In this document: in pieces, positions 34,532-44,179 of the stretch
How positions within the stretch are numbered: the first letter of the stretch is position 1
How the letters are laid out: the number at the start of each line of letters is the position of its first letter
DNA from: Phycisphaeraceae bacterium
GTDB taxonomy: Bacteria; Planctomycetota; Phycisphaerae; Phycisphaerales; UBA1924
Direction: 5' to 3'
DNA length: 64,000 nucleotides
Assembly (NCBI GenBank): GCA_019636495.1
Contig: JAHBXL010000009.1
Coordinates: 102,848-166,847, forward strand
Notes under the pieces: model-generated
What the model was told of the DNA's origin: nothing
What the model saw: the letters and a program-made list of their open reading frames with translations, nothing else
Database searches by the model: none
Program-made: the position numbers and the translations under genes

Positions 34532-37054
34532 TCACGCGCTGAACCACGCCGAGAGGAAGGCGAAGATGTCAGGCACATCGGTGGTGCCGTCGCCATTGAA
34601 GTCGGCATCCGTGTTGAACCAGTCGGCCAGGAACGCGAAGATGTCCTGCACGTCCACGGCGAAGTCGAGGTTCCAATCGGCCACGTGCGTGAAGGTGAAG
34701 AGGACCTGGCCGTCCAGGTCTCCGACCAGCACGCGCAGGCCCGCGCCCGGTGCGCCGACGCTCAGCGTGTCGAACCAGCCGGTGGCCGAGGCCGCGGCGA
34801 AGAACGTCACCTGTTGCCCGAGGAACACGCCGAAGTTCTCGGCGTGCTCGATCCTGAGCGTGCCCGCGAGCACCGCATTCCCGGAGATGTTCACGTACCC
34901 GCGTTCGGTCGCGCCCGAGCCGCTCAGCAGCGTTCTCAGCACGCCCGATGCGGTCTGCTCGTAGAGCACTGGCGCGAACACCGCGCCAGTCGCGACCGAG
35001 ATCATGCCGTTGTTGATGAACACGCCGCCGATGCCGCCGGGGTTGCTGGTGAATACCGCGCCATCGGCCAAACTCAGCGTGCCATCGACCCGCGCGAGAT
35101 GGTCGAGCGCGCCGATCCACCCCGCGCCGGAGATCGCAAACGTTGTGTCCACGCCGATCACTCGGATCTCCGCGCCGTTGAGGAACAACTGCCCTGCGCC
35201 GCTCACGCTCCAGTGGCCGCCGGTGAACGTGAACGTCGCGGCGTGATAGTTGGGCATGAACATCGCCGCGAGCACGAGCGCGCCGCCGGTGATGGTGATC
35301 GGGCCGGTGATGCCGAGCCCGCCCGCAGGGATGGTGTGCTGGCCGCCGGCAAACCGCACGCCGCCGGGGCCTTCGAGGCTTGAGCCGGGCATGTGGTACC
35401 ACATCGCCGCAAAGACCAGCGTGTCGGGCGGGATGACGTGAATGATGCCATTGTTGGTGCCGGGCACGCCGATGATGAACTCGCCGGTGTGGATGGTGAT
35501 GAGCCCGTCGTTGTTGAACTCGTTGGTCCCGCCCCCATCCATCACCTCGATCGTCGGGTCGGCGTAGATGTTCAGCGAGGCGGTTGCGCGGTTGTTGAAG
35601 ATGCCGCCCATCATGATGATGCAGCCGCCTGTCCAGTTGCCGGCGGTGGAGAAGTTGTCGAGCGTGCGGGCCAGCAGTTTGTCGCCACTCTCGAGGTTGA
35701 ATGCCGCGTTCTGGTCGATGATGGTCGTGCCCGTGCCGGTCATCGAGCCGGCGAGCCACGTGAACACGCCGGCGAAGGTGATCGTGCCGGGCCCGGTGAT
35801 CTCCCCGCCCAGCGCCAGCGTGAAGCCCGCCAGGAACGTGAGATTGCCGGAGGCCGTGAGCACGCCCGTCAGTTCGACCACGATGTTGCCATTGAACGTG
35901 TGATCATCAGCATAACTGATATGGTCGCGATAGCGCGTGTCCGAACCCGGGGTGCTGGTGACATCCAGATTCTCGCCAAACGTGGCATCCGAGCCCTGCT
36001 CGAACACCAGCGAGCCCTCGTTGATGAACGACTCGCCGCCCACTTCGGCGGAGACCACCTCGACTGTCCCGGTGATGGCGAAACTCGCGCCCGCGGCATT
36101 GACGAACTGCCCGCCCGACAGCAGCAGGCACCCGCCCGTCCAGTTGCCGGCAAAGCCGTTGCTTGCCAGCCGCGAGAGCGTCATGACATCGGTGCCGTGC
36201 AACGTGAGTTGTGCCGCGGCGGTGGTGGAGCCGGTTCCCGACTGCGTGCCGCCAAACCAGTTGAACGCAGCGCGAGCCGTGATGTGGCCGGTCCCGTTGA
36301 GCGTGCCGCCCGGGTGCAGGTTGATGACCGCGAAGAGATCGAAGTTCTGGTTGATGGTGATGGTGCCGAAGATGTCGAGCGTGCCGCCATCGATCGGGTT
36401 GTCGATGATGATCGGCCCCGGCCCGCGCAGGTTGTCGCCGACTCTCACGATCCCGCCGGCACCTGTCGGTCCATTGTTGAACGTGATGGCAGGTGGGATA
36501 TCGAACGTGCCAGTACCCGTGAGCGCGAGCGTGCCGTTGTTGAAGAACACCCCGCCCGCCGGGTTGAACGGGAACACGCCCGGGTTGCGGATGGTGAGCA
36601 GGCCGTTGTTGGTGGTCAAGCCATTCAGCGCGCCGCCGACATTCGCGGCGGGGCCATCAAGCGTGAACGAAGCGCCAGTTTCCAGCGAGAGCAGGTTGGT
36701 GCCGCTGGGGAAGGTCATCGTCCCGCCGACGATCCATGTGCCGCCGACCAGCGCATTGCCCACGACCTGCGCGGGCAACTGCGGCAGTGTCAACTGCGCA
36801 CCCGCAGCGACCGAGAAGGTGCCCATGTTGGAGGCATTCGGCAGGTGCATCGATCCCGCGTTCACGGCCATGACGGCGTCGGATTCACTGAGGAACACAC
36901 GGACCCGGCCCCAGGTGTTGACGCCGAAGTTGTGGGAGACTACGCCGCGATTGATGAAGTCGAACTGGCCAGCCTGGAAGGGGACCGAGAGACTGGCGCT
37001 GCCGGACTTGATGAAGGTGCCCTCGTTGATGAACGTGGCAACACCAGAGTTCAG
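34532..37054 (-). pseudogene. C-terminal part of a nonsense-split beta-helical surface protein (dockerin tail)
   Basis: This frame directly continues that of the upstream gene after its TAA at 37055-37057, with no frameshift. Its first clear start is a GTG at 36898 with no good ribosome site, so by itself it is probably not translated. It encodes about 840 residues of Gly/Thr/Asn-rich strands (GTLNGTGHITARA, WTGGCLLLSGGQFVN, GPITITGG), as in autotransporter-like or pectate-lyase-type beta-helices. The last 50 residues hold two Ca-binding loops (DWNLDFAVDVQDIFAFLADW and DFNGDGTTDVPDIFAFLSAW), a planctomycete dockerin-like tail. Confidence 0.75.
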
Positions 37055-38455
37055 TTAGATGTAACTGTGCGGCCGCGGCAGCGGCACGGCGAACTCGAAG
37101 TGTGCGCCCACGTGATTCGTAAACGTCCGGCCACCGAGCAGCTCGATGTCGTTGTTGTTCCAGAGGAAGACGCCGAAGTTGTCCGTGTTCCGGTGATAGC
37201 CGCCGCGGATGTGGTTGACCGTTGCGGTGGATGCAAAGGTGAGCGTCCCGTTCCCCGTCGCCCAGTTGTCCCACGTCACCGCGCCGGTGAAGGTGAGATC
37301 ACCCAAGCCGGTCAGGATTGCGCTGACTGCAACTTGACAGTCAAAGACAAACGACCCCGCGGCAAACGTGTGCGTGCCGCCGACGAACAGCAGGTCTCCG
37401 GCCCCCTGGATCACCGACCCCGCGGCGTGCGTCGAACCACCCTCCAAGCGGAAGAACGCGCCCGCGTCGATGTCAATAAGACCCGCGTTGGAATCGGCGG
37501 CGTTGCGAGCGGTGATCGTTCCGGCGTTCACGTTGACGATGCCCGCGGCCTCGTTGGTGAACACCGCCGGGCTGCCGTTCCACCCGAATTCGATCGTCCC
37601 CTCGTCCATGTTGATGACGCCGCGGTTGACGATGTGCAGCACGGCGAGGTTGTGCTCGTTGAGCCGCAACTGGCCCGCTCCCGACTTGGTGAACGTCCCC
37701 TCGTTGATGAACGACGCGGTCACCGTCGCACCGTTGGTGTTCAACTGTCGGGTGAGGCTGCTGCTGACGTTGAACTGCCCGCCCGCCTTGTTGGTGAACT
37801 CCACGCCCGTCAGCAGCTGGACGTCTCCGCTGCTCCAGTTGACGATCCCAAAGCTGTTCAGGTCTCGACCCAGGGTCCGGCTCAATCCCGACAACGCCAC
37901 CACCGCCGTCGATGCGAACGTCGCCAAGCCCGTCCCGGTGATCGTGCCACCGTCCCACGTCACCACACCGTTGAACGTCAGATCCCCAGCACCCGTCAGA
38001 GTCGCACTCCCAAGCGTGTACCCCGCACGGAACTCGCTCGCCTCGTTCAGCGTCAGCGTCCCCGCCGTGTGCGAGATGCCGCGTTCGCTCATCAGCGACC
38101 GCACCGTGGTGGTCTGCGTGATCGTGATCGTCGGTCCGGCGGCAACATCGATGATCGCATCATCATCCGGTCCGGGCAGCACGTCACCGACCCAGTTCGC
38201 GGCGAGATGGAAGTTTGTTCCCGTGCCTGTGGGTCCGCCGTCCCAGAAAACCGCCGCGAGGAAGAGACGCTGTTCAAGCGACTCAAATTCCAGTCGGGCA
38301 GGAACCTGCCCACGTCTGCCGCCGCGGCGGCAGCGCCCGGCAGCCGCGCGCTCGGCTCGGGCGCACAAGGCCCGGCCGGAACGTCCGAGAATCGAGTTTC
38401 GCTCTCCGGCGCTGTGCCGATCCGGACTTCCGCTGGGCAGGTCATCTGGGCGCAT
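37055..38455 (-). CDS. N-terminal part of the beta-helical surface protein, ended by in-frame TAA
   Basis: The 466-residue product starts at the ATG at 38455, which has GGAGGAG just upstream. An Arg-rich leader ends in the motif LEFESLEQRLFLAA at about 55-68, related to the LEPRxLLA export motif of planctomycete surface proteins. Repeats of 40-60 residues follow (GDLTFNGVVTWDGGTITGTG; GDLTFTGAVTWDNWATGNG). It ends at TAC ATC TAA. In an internal paralogous repeat the same place reads RQLNTNGA, so the stop replaces a Gln codon. Either the gene is inactivated, or a shortened surface protein is made, or the base is a sequencing error. Confidence 0.75.
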   Translation of the reverse strand: MRPDDLPSGSPDRHSAGERNSILGRSGRALCARAERAAAGRCRRGGRRGQVPARLEFESLEQRLFLAAVFWDGGPTGTGTNFHLAANWVGDVLPGPDDDAIIDVAAGPTITITQTTTVRSLMSERGISHTAGTLTLNEASEFRAGYTLGSATLTGAGDLTFNGVVTWDGGTITGTGLATFASTAVVALSGLSRTLGRDLNSFGIVNWSSGDVQLLTGVEFTNKAGGQFNVSSSLTRQLNTNGATVTASFINEGTFTKSGAGQLRLNEHNLAVLHIVNRGVINMDEGTIEFGWNGSPAVFTNEAAGIVNVNAGTITARNAADSNAGLIDIDAGAFFRLEGGSTHAAGSVIQGAGDLLFVGGTHTFAAGSFVFDCQVAVSAILTGLGDLTFTGAVTWDNWATGNGTLTFASTATVNHIRGGYHRNTDNFGVFLWNNNDIELLGGRTFTNHVGAHFEFAVPLPRPHSYI

Positions 38456-38888
38456 CGCTCCTCCACGAACAAACGGTGTACGAGTTCACCTCGCCGCGGC
38501 GTCGCGGTCGGTTGCATGCCCCCCTTCGCGTCCCGCGGCGACTTCAGGCGACCAGAGGCGCTTCGCGCGGGCCCCGCGTCCGGCCCTCCTGTCCGAGTAT
38601 CGTGCGGACGATCACGATCCACGGAACCTCTGGGTGGTGTTTGGGGGGCTCGTCTTGACGCATCGCTCGCTCCGAACAGCGGGCATTCCAGACTACCACA
38701 CCCAGAGCACAGAACAAGTGCATTTCCCTCCGAGTAACGCGCAAATGGAAGCCCCCGCGCCACCCGGCCAGTCTCGGCTTTCTCCGCCAAGCCTCGTACG
38801 CCGCCGTCAAGCCGGATATCTCCATGACACGCTGCGAGGAAGATCCGCTCGCTTTGCGCTCATACCCGGCCACGCAACCTGCACCCCC
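38456..38888. other. gene-free region upstream of the surface-protein gene
   Basis: No credible gene was found on either strand. The stretch should contain the minus-strand promoter of the split surface-protein gene. Its middle part (about 38620-38760) is less GC-rich than its surroundings, but no convincing -35/-10 pair was recognised. Confidence 0.4.
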
Positions 38889-38924
38889 AAAAAGATCAAC
38901 GGCACCGTGCAAGACGGTGCCGTT
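38889..38924 (-). terminator. intrinsic terminator of tRNA-Glu
   Basis: On the minus strand AACGGCACCGT and ACGGTGCCGTT form a perfect 11-bp stem with a 5-nt loop, followed after GATC by TTTTT. It starts 9 bp after the tRNA 3' end. Confidence 0.85.
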
Positions 38925-38932
38925 TCCCGAAG

Positions 38933-39007
38933 TGACCCCATGGGGATTCGAACCCCAGTTTCCAGGATGAGAACCTGGCGTCCTGGACCAGACTAGACGA
39001 TGGGGCC
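38933..39007 (-). tRNA. tRNA-Glu(CTC)
   Basis: The 75-nt gene reads GGCCCCA ... TGGGGTC A with a 7-bp acceptor stem, the TCGTCTAG start of D arm typical of tRNA-Glu, anticodon stem CCAGG/CCTGG around TTCTCAT (anticodon CTC) and T arm CTGGGG-TTCGAAT-CCCCAT. CCA is not encoded. Confidence 0.96.
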
Positions 39008-39079
39008 GGTTGTCAGAGGCCCATGGTATGCCCGCCGCGGCGGCGCGGAAAGGCCGGAAACCGTGCTGAAAGGCCCTGC

Positions 39080-39376
39080 TCACACCGCCGCGAGCGTGCG
39101 GCGCAACTGCGCGAGCGCGTACACGGCGGCCTCGGCCTCGTTGTATCCGACGACCGCGCCTGAGTCCGCGCCGGCGTTGTCGCGCCACGAAGCGCGATAG
39201 CAGGAGTACTGGTCGATGCGCCGGATCTCGAGTTCAAAGCCCGCCGCGGCGAACTCCTGCCGCACGCGGGCGACTGTCGGGTAGGCCCGGCCATCGGTGT
39301 CGTAGGCACAGCCCGCCGAGTCGAGGTCCGACCAGCCGGTGGCTCGGAGTTCATCCAGTGCGAGGTTGAGTCCCAT
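39080..39376 (-). CDS. small conserved-looking hypothetical protein
   Basis: The 98-residue product starts at the ATG at 39376, which has AAGGAAG eight bases upstream. It has no signal peptide or membrane helix. The sequence has balanced composition with strand-helix order (VRQEFAAAGFELEIRRIDQY, then GYNEAEAAVYALAQLRRTL) and looks like a compact alpha/beta fold. It was not recognised as a known family. It lies between tRNA-Glu and greA, on the same strand. Confidence 0.55.
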   Translation of the reverse strand: MGLNLALDELRATGWSDLDSAGCAYDTDGRAYPTVARVRQEFAAAGFELEIRRIDQYSCYRASWRDNAGADSGAVVGYNEAEAAVYALAQLRRTLAAV

Positions 39377-39627
39377 GGCCGCTTCCTTTCCGGGAGCCGA
39401 TCGAGCCGGCCGCGCGGCGAAGCACAAAGCGGCTGCGCGGGGCACGACGGGCCATGGTCGCGGTGCCGCGGACTCAAGGATTCCCAAGGCCAAGTGTAGT
39501 CGGCAATCCCGGCCCTCATCCACACATCGCGGCGGAGCCGCCGCGGCCGAGTGGCCCGAACAGGGTTATTCTCGGACGCGGGCGCGGCCGCGAAACGCGC
39601 CACTGATGCCCCGGGAGCCAGCACCGC

Positions 39628-40089
39628 TCACACGATCTCGAGGATCTCAAACTGCTTCAGGCCTCGGGGCCCACGAACGTTCACCGTCTCGCCCACGCGG
39701 GCCTTGAGCAGAGCCTCGCCGAACGGACTGTTGAGCGTCGCCTCGAAGTACTCTGCCGCAGCGCCGGTCGCCTCGCCGACCAGCCGCACCAGTTCCTCCT
39801 CATCGGAACCGACTTCGCGGATCTTCACGATCGCACCCACGAACACCACGCCCAGCGTCTTCTGGCTTTCGTCCACCACCTGCACGACGGCCAACCGCTG
39901 CTCCAGACGACGGATCTCGGCTTCTTCGAAGCCCTGCTGCTCGCGCGCGGCGTGGTAGTCGCCGTTCTCCTTGAGATCGCCCAGTTCCCGCGCCTCGGCG
40001 ATGCGCTTGGAGATCACCGGCCGGTTCTCGACAAGGTGCTGCAGACGTGCCTGCAGCGCTTCTTTCTCTTCGCGTGTGACCATTTCCAT
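39628..40089 (-). CDS. greA: transcription elongation factor GreA
   Basis: The 153-residue protein rescues backtracked RNA polymerase by stimulating transcript cleavage. The N-terminal coiled coil has the catalytic tip segment AEARELGDLKENGDYHAA, with the acidic Asp/Glu pair that reaches the active site. The C-terminal FKBP-like domain contains VGAIVKIREV and ALLKARVGETVNVRGPRG. GAGGAGG lies eight bases before the ATG at 40089. The frame extends further upstream with a Gly/Arg-rich stretch that is not GreA-like. A second ATG two codons later is possible. Confidence 0.95.
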   Translation of the reverse strand: MEMVTREEKEALQARLQHLVENRPVISKRIAEARELGDLKENGDYHAAREQQGFEEAEIRRLEQRLAVVQVVDESQKTLGVVFVGAIVKIREVGSDEEELVRLVGEATGAAAEYFEATLNSPFGEALLKARVGETVNVRGPRGLKQFEILEIV

Positions 40090-40251
40090 CGCCGCGACCT
40101 CCTCGCCGCCCCCACTCCCACCAAACCACCCAACCCCCCGCCCGGAACCGCAAGGCGACCCGAGCCCTCTTCCCGACGCGTTGCCATCTGGCTCCAGAGC
40201 CCGCGCCACGCGCGGCCCCGGGATGGATACGAGCCCGACCCCCAAGACAGT

Positions 40252-40292
40252 TCAAGCAAACAACGCGGGCGGAATAGGCCATCCGCCCGCGT
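40252..40292 (-). terminator. intrinsic terminator closing the mur-ddl-ftsQ operon
   Basis: ACGCGGGCGGA and TCCGCCCGCGT form an 11-bp stem with an 8-nt loop. On the minus strand it is followed by TTGTTTGCTT. It lies 16 bp beyond the stop of the 306-residue membrane protein. Confidence 0.75.
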
Positions 40293-40307
40293 CGTGTATC
40301 GGTCAAT

Positions 40308-41228
40308 CTAGGCCCGATCCTCGCCCCGTGCAAGCCCGGTACCGGGCCGCGGCGCGGGGGCCGTACCACGGGGCCACGCCGCGGCGAGCAGCCAAAGCAC
40401 TGCCGCAACGCCGACCACGGCGACAATGCCCGCCCACTGCGCTGCGCCCGCGGGCCCCTGCGGGCCGGAGAATCCCCTGCCAGTGAGCGCGCCAATCGCC
40501 GTAAACGGCGACAGCACGGACCAGGAGGCTGGGTCGGCGGCATCGGGCCCGTGGACCGCACGACGCGCCAGGCCCAGCAGCGGCGCGCCGCCCGCCAGCG
40601 CCAGGCACGCGAGCATCCACAGGGCGCGCGACCAGTTGCCCGGGCTTGCGCCGCGCCACCGTTCGACGGCCAGCGCAAGCGCTTGCACGCCGCCGATCAG
40701 AATGACCCACGCCGCGGTCAGCACGCTGAGCGCGGCGACGATGTTCAGCGGCCACTGCGCGAGCATGATGAGCGGCCAGACCACCATCTGCAACGGAAAG
40801 AGCACGACGACGACATCGGCCGCGACAGCGCGAACCGGCGCAGCGCGGGGCGCGGACTGGCTGAGTCGGACCATCGGCCACAGGACGACGGCGCCGGTCA
40901 TGACGACGACGAGCATGACCCGCGCGGCGGGGCCGTAGGTCGACGATGACACGGCCGATGACTGCGCAAGCCAGAGCACACTGCCGGCGACCGCGACCAG
41001 GACATACAGCGTCCAGAAGAACGCGAAGACGCGCGGCTCGCCGCGGCGGTGCTCCCACGGGTCGCGCGGGGCCGTGCGGCCGACGGCCATTGTCCCCAGC
41101 GCGAGGTCGCGTTCGATCGCCGCGATGAGCGGGTCGGCGGCGATGTCATCGCGCTGCGCATCCATCGGCGACGGCCCGTCGCGCGGGAACTCGTCCTCGT
41201 GCATGCCAGGGCGCGGGTCGGGGTCCAT
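40308..41228 (-). CDS. multi-pass membrane protein of unknown function
   Basis: The 306-residue protein has a charged N-terminal region of about 65 residues and then about six hydrophobic helices (VFAFFWTLYVLVAVAGSVLWL, MLVVVMTGAVVLWPM, VVVVLFPLQMVVWPLIMLAQW and others). The composition (Trp-Pro rich loops, LIGGVQALALAVE) resembles YIP1-like membrane proteins, but no family was firmly recognised. It is the last gene of the operon beginning with murC and ends just before the terminator, so it may act in envelope assembly. Confidence 0.65.
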   Translation of the reverse strand: MDPDPRPGMHEDEFPRDGPSPMDAQRDDIAADPLIAAIERDLALGTMAVGRTAPRDPWEHRRGEPRVFAFFWTLYVLVAVAGSVLWLAQSSAVSSSTYGPAARVMLVVVMTGAVVLWPMVRLSQSAPRAAPVRAVAADVVVVLFPLQMVVWPLIMLAQWPLNIVAALSVLTAAWVILIGGVQALALAVERWRGASPGNWSRALWMLACLALAGGAPLLGLARRAVHGPDAADPASWSVLSPFTAIGALTGRGFSGPQGPAGAAQWAGIVAVVGVAAVLWLLAAAWPRGTAPAPRPGTGLARGEDRA

Positions 41229-41270
41229 GCGATGAGCGTACCCACGCCGGGAGACCCTGGGCCGGAGGGC

Positions 41271-42233
41271 TCAGCGGCTCGGGCGCTGGCGCGGCAGCGC
41301 GGCCTCGGCGACGTGGATCATGCCGCCCGCCTCGGAGCGAATGTCGACGACGGCGCGGCCCGCATCGATGCGGCCGAAGGTCGCGTGGTACCCCGCGAGT
41401 TGCTGGAGTTTCTTCGTCGCCTTGGCCTGCCCTGCGGAGAAGCCGTCGAGCGGCCCGCCCCAGATGATGCGATTGCCCAGGTCGGTGACGATCACCAGTT
41501 GTCGGCCGGTGGACATCTCGGACACGTCCACGCCGTAGACCTGCGAGAACCCGGGGATTCCGCGGAGTGCATCGAGCAGCGCGAGACCCGCCTGCACGTC
41601 GCCCCCGAGCCAAGGCCGGCCGAACTCGGGTGCGGGGTGCGCCGCGCCGACGATGACGCGCATCTGCGAGCCGTCACGCCGGTATGCGGGCTGGAGCAGC
41701 ACACCGTCCGAGGCGACGAGGTGATCGATGTCTCCCACGCGCACCGCCGCGACCGGCCTGCGCCACGCGCCGCGGACGCGCACGACCCCGTCGGCCGTAC
41801 GCTCGACGCGCACGCCGCCGGCATCGGTGTCGAACCATCCGGTCATGAGCAGGGCATCGTGCGTTGCGACGAGGGCGTGGGGATCGAGCGGGTTGCGCCC
41901 GACCTGCCGCTCGACCAGCCGCTCGAGGCTGGCGCGGGACTCAAAGTCGAGCCAGGTGCTGCGCGGCGAATCGGCCGGCGCGCCCGCAGGCAGCGGCGCC
42001 AGCGGCCAGTGAATCTCGATGCGCGGGTCGGCCGCGCGCAGCGTCGAGGCCCGCGCGGTCAGTTCGTCGTGCCCCGCGACGAGCACGCCGATGACGGTCG
42101 CCACCAGCGCGACGGCGATGAACGTCCCGGCAGCGTGCAGCAGTCGCGCGCGGTCGCCCAGCGCGGCCCGCACACGTGCCGTCGCCGTGGGCCCTGCCGA
42201 GTCCTTCCTGCCGTTTCCGCTCTTTGCTGCCAT
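41271..42233 (-). CDS. ftsQ: FtsQ-like cell-division protein
   Basis: The 320-residue protein has a short cytoplasmic tail, one membrane helix at about 35-53 (AAGTFIAVALVATVIGVLVA) and a periplasmic domain. The segment LMTGWFDTDAGGVRVERTADGVVRVRGAWRRPVA (partly quoted) and VASDGVLL match the POTRA-beta layout of FtsQ/DivIB, which joins the FtsB-FtsL complex to the divisome. Position after ddl in a murC-murB-ddl series is the classic ftsQ slot. No ftsA or ftsZ follows; a multi-pass protein lies there instead. Sequence in this family is weakly conserved, so context carries weight. Confidence 0.75.
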   Translation of the reverse strand: MAAKSGNGRKDSAGPTATARVRAALGDRARLLHAAGTFIAVALVATVIGVLVAGHDELTARASTLRAADPRIEIHWPLAPLPAGAPADSPRSTWLDFESRASLERLVERQVGRNPLDPHALVATHDALLMTGWFDTDAGGVRVERTADGVVRVRGAWRRPVAAVRVGDIDHLVASDGVLLQPAYRRDGSQMRVIVGAAHPAPEFGRPWLGGDVQAGLALLDALRGIPGFSQVYGVDVSEMSTGRQLVIVTDLGNRIIWGGPLDGFSAGQAKATKKLQQLAGYHATFGRIDAGRAVVDIRSEAGGMIHVAEAALPRQRPSR

Positions 42234-42269
42234 CGTGACCGTCCTTGGTCTGCGAGGTTGAATCGGGTA

Positions 42270-43250
42270 TCACACGCCCGCGCCGGCGCGTCGCTCGCCC
42301 CGCGCGCCCGCGTGGTCGCGCAGGGCCATCCGCACGAGGTTGCCGCACACATCCGGCATCGACAGGCCCATGTGCGCCGCGGCCTTGGGGACCAGCGAGT
42401 GATCGGTAAACCCGGGCATGGTGTTGATCTCGAGGAACCACGCCGCGCCCGCGTCGTCGAGCAGGAAGTCGGCCCGCGCCACGTGCCGCACGCCCAGCGC
42501 GCGGGCGATACGGACCGTCTGCTCCTTGATGCGCTCGGCCAGGCCCGGGGGCAGCGCCGGATCGAGCACATAGCGCGTGTCGTTGCGCGTGTACTTGGCC
42601 TCGTAGTCGTACAGCCCATCGGCCGGGACAATCTCGATGATCGGCAGGGCCCGGCCGTCGAGCAGGCCGACGGTCAGTTCCCGCGCCCGTCCGCCGGACC
42701 CGCCGACCAGCGGCTCGATCATGTACGCCCGCGGCGTATCGGCCTGCTGCGCCTCGTCGGCGATCGTCGCCCGCGCATCGGTCCAATCCTCCGGCGTGCG
42801 GCAGAGATACAGGCCGATGGTCGATCCCTCGTGCACGGGCTTGATCACGACGGGCGGCGGCATCGGGCAGACGGGGTCGCGCCAGTCCAGAACGTGCGCG
42901 GCGGGCGTGGCGATGCCCAGTTCCTGCGCGACGAACTTGGTGGCGATCTTGTCCATCGCGCGGCGCGCAGCGCGCGACATGCTGCCGACAAACGGCCGGC
43001 CATCGGATTCGAGAATGTCCTGCAGCGGCCCGCCTTCCCCCCACCCGCCGTGCAGAGCGGGAAAGACCACGTCGCCGGGCATGCGGGCCAGTTCATCGGC
43101 GGTGATGCGCTCGATGGTGCGCCGCTCGACGGCGAATCCTGCCGCGAGCAGCGCGTCGGCGATCGCGCGGGCGGAGTTGAGCGACACATCGCGCTCGGCA
43201 TCGGGCCCGCCGCCCAGGACCAGGACTCTGTCCGCGCTGTTGGTGCTCAT
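42270..43250 (-). CDS. ddl: D-alanine--D-alanine ligase
   Basis: The 326-residue ATP-grasp enzyme makes the D-Ala-D-Ala dipeptide for peptidoglycan. Motifs in order: VLVLGGGPDAERDVSLNSA, VFPALHGGWGEGG, VVIKPVHEGSTIGL, EPLVGG..RELTVGLLDG, DYEAKYTRNDTRY and FLEINTMPGFTDHSLVPKAA. The start at 43250 overlaps the murB stop by 4 bp; a longer open frame upstream would run across murB. Length is typical. Confidence 0.97.
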   Translation of the reverse strand: MSTNSADRVLVLGGGPDAERDVSLNSARAIADALLAAGFAVERRTIERITADELARMPGDVVFPALHGGWGEGGPLQDILESDGRPFVGSMSRAARRAMDKIATKFVAQELGIATPAAHVLDWRDPVCPMPPPVVIKPVHEGSTIGLYLCRTPEDWTDARATIADEAQQADTPRAYMIEPLVGGSGGRARELTVGLLDGRALPIIEIVPADGLYDYEAKYTRNDTRYVLDPALPPGLAERIKEQTVRIARALGVRHVARADFLLDDAGAAWFLEINTMPGFTDHSLVPKAAAHMGLSMPDVCGNLVRMALRDHAGARGERRAGAGV

Positions 43251-44161
43251 GCGCTGCGCCTCCAGACGACGACCTCGGGCTCGATCTCGATGCCGAACGC
43301 ATCGCGCACACGCCGCCGCACCTCGTCCATCAGTTCGATGACGTCGCGGGCCGCGGCGCCCTCGCCGGTGACGACGAAGTTGGCGTGCCGCTCGCTGACG
43401 CTCGCGCCCCCGATGCCCAGCCGCTTGCACCCCGCGCGGTCGATGAGCATCCCGGCCGAGACGCGCTGGCCCGCCGCGCCGATGCCCTCGACATCCGCGG
43501 CGAGCACCGGGTTCCTGAAGAAGCACCCGGCGGACTGCTCGGACATCGGCTGGGATCGCTTCTTGTAGGCCATGACTTCCTTGAGCCGCGTTCGGAGCGC
43601 TTCGGCGTCGCCCTCGGGCAGTTCGAGTTCCACCGAGACAATGACCAGCCCGTTGAGCCCCGAGTGCCGGTAGCGGTAGTCGATCTGCTCGCGTGGAATG
43701 ATGACTTCTCGGCCATCGCGCGTGAACGCCCGCACCGATCTCACGACGTCGGCGAACTGTCCGAAGGCGCCGCCGGCGTTCATCACCGCCGCGCCGCCGA
43801 TCGTCGCGGGAATGCCCCCCAGGCCCTCAAGCCCGGACCGGCCGCGCCGGACGGCCTCGACGACCAGCCGCGGCAGGTCGGCCCCGGCCATCGCGATCAC
43901 CCGATTCGAATCGGGCACGAACGTCACCTCGCGCATGCCCGGCTCGGTCATCGCGACAACCAGTTCGCCCACGCCGTCATCATCGACCAGCAGGTTCGCG
44001 CCCTCGCCGAGCACCCGCATCGCCGGATCGATCTCCAGGCATCGGCGCAGTTGTGCGGGGCCCATCGGGCGAGCGAGCCTGTCCGCGCGGCCGCCCACGC
44101 CGAACCACGTCGGGATCAACGCGTTGTGTTCGATCTGGAGTTGGTCGGCAAGGGTGGTCAT
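43247..44161 (-). CDS. murB: UDP-N-acetylenolpyruvoylglucosamine reductase MurB
   Basis: The 304-residue flavoenzyme reduces UDP-GlcNAc-enolpyruvate to UDP-MurNAc. The FAD domain shows TWFGVGGRADRLARP, VLGEGANLLVDDDGV and GLEGLGGIPATIGGA. The C-terminal domain has the SAGCFFRNP segment; in E. coli the matching position is the proton-donating Ser229, and here it is Cys. KRLGIGGASVSERHANFVV closes the family pattern. The start at 44161 is chosen because upstream sequence is repeat DNA. It is coupled to ddl and separated from murC by a 188-bp repeat tract. Confidence 0.97.
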   Translation of the reverse strand: MTTLADQLQIEHNALIPTWFGVGGRADRLARPMGPAQLRRCLEIDPAMRVLGEGANLLVDDDGVGELVVAMTEPGMREVTFVPDSNRVIAMAGADLPRLVVEAVRRGRSGLEGLGGIPATIGGAAVMNAGGAFGQFADVVRSVRAFTRDGREVIIPREQIDYRYRHSGLNGLVIVSVELELPEGDAEALRTRLKEVMAYKKRSQPMSEQSAGCFFRNPVLAADVEGIGAAGQRVSAGMLIDRAGCKRLGIGGASVSERHANFVVTGEGAAARDVIELMDEVRRRVRDAFGIEIEPEVVVWRRSA

Positions 44162-44179
44162 ACTGGGGGCGTAAGGCGT

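Noticed and set aside
35393..38737. 1114-codon open frame on the plus strand
   Set aside because: It runs antisense to the beta-helical surface protein, whose codons give sensible repeats, an export motif and a dockerin tail. The plus-strand product is Arg/His/Asp-rich without any recognisable domain; long antisense frames are expected in GC-rich DNA.
41049..43568. 839-codon plus-strand frame across ddl and ftsQ
   Set aside because: It is the antisense shadow of ddl, whose ATP-grasp motifs are unambiguous.
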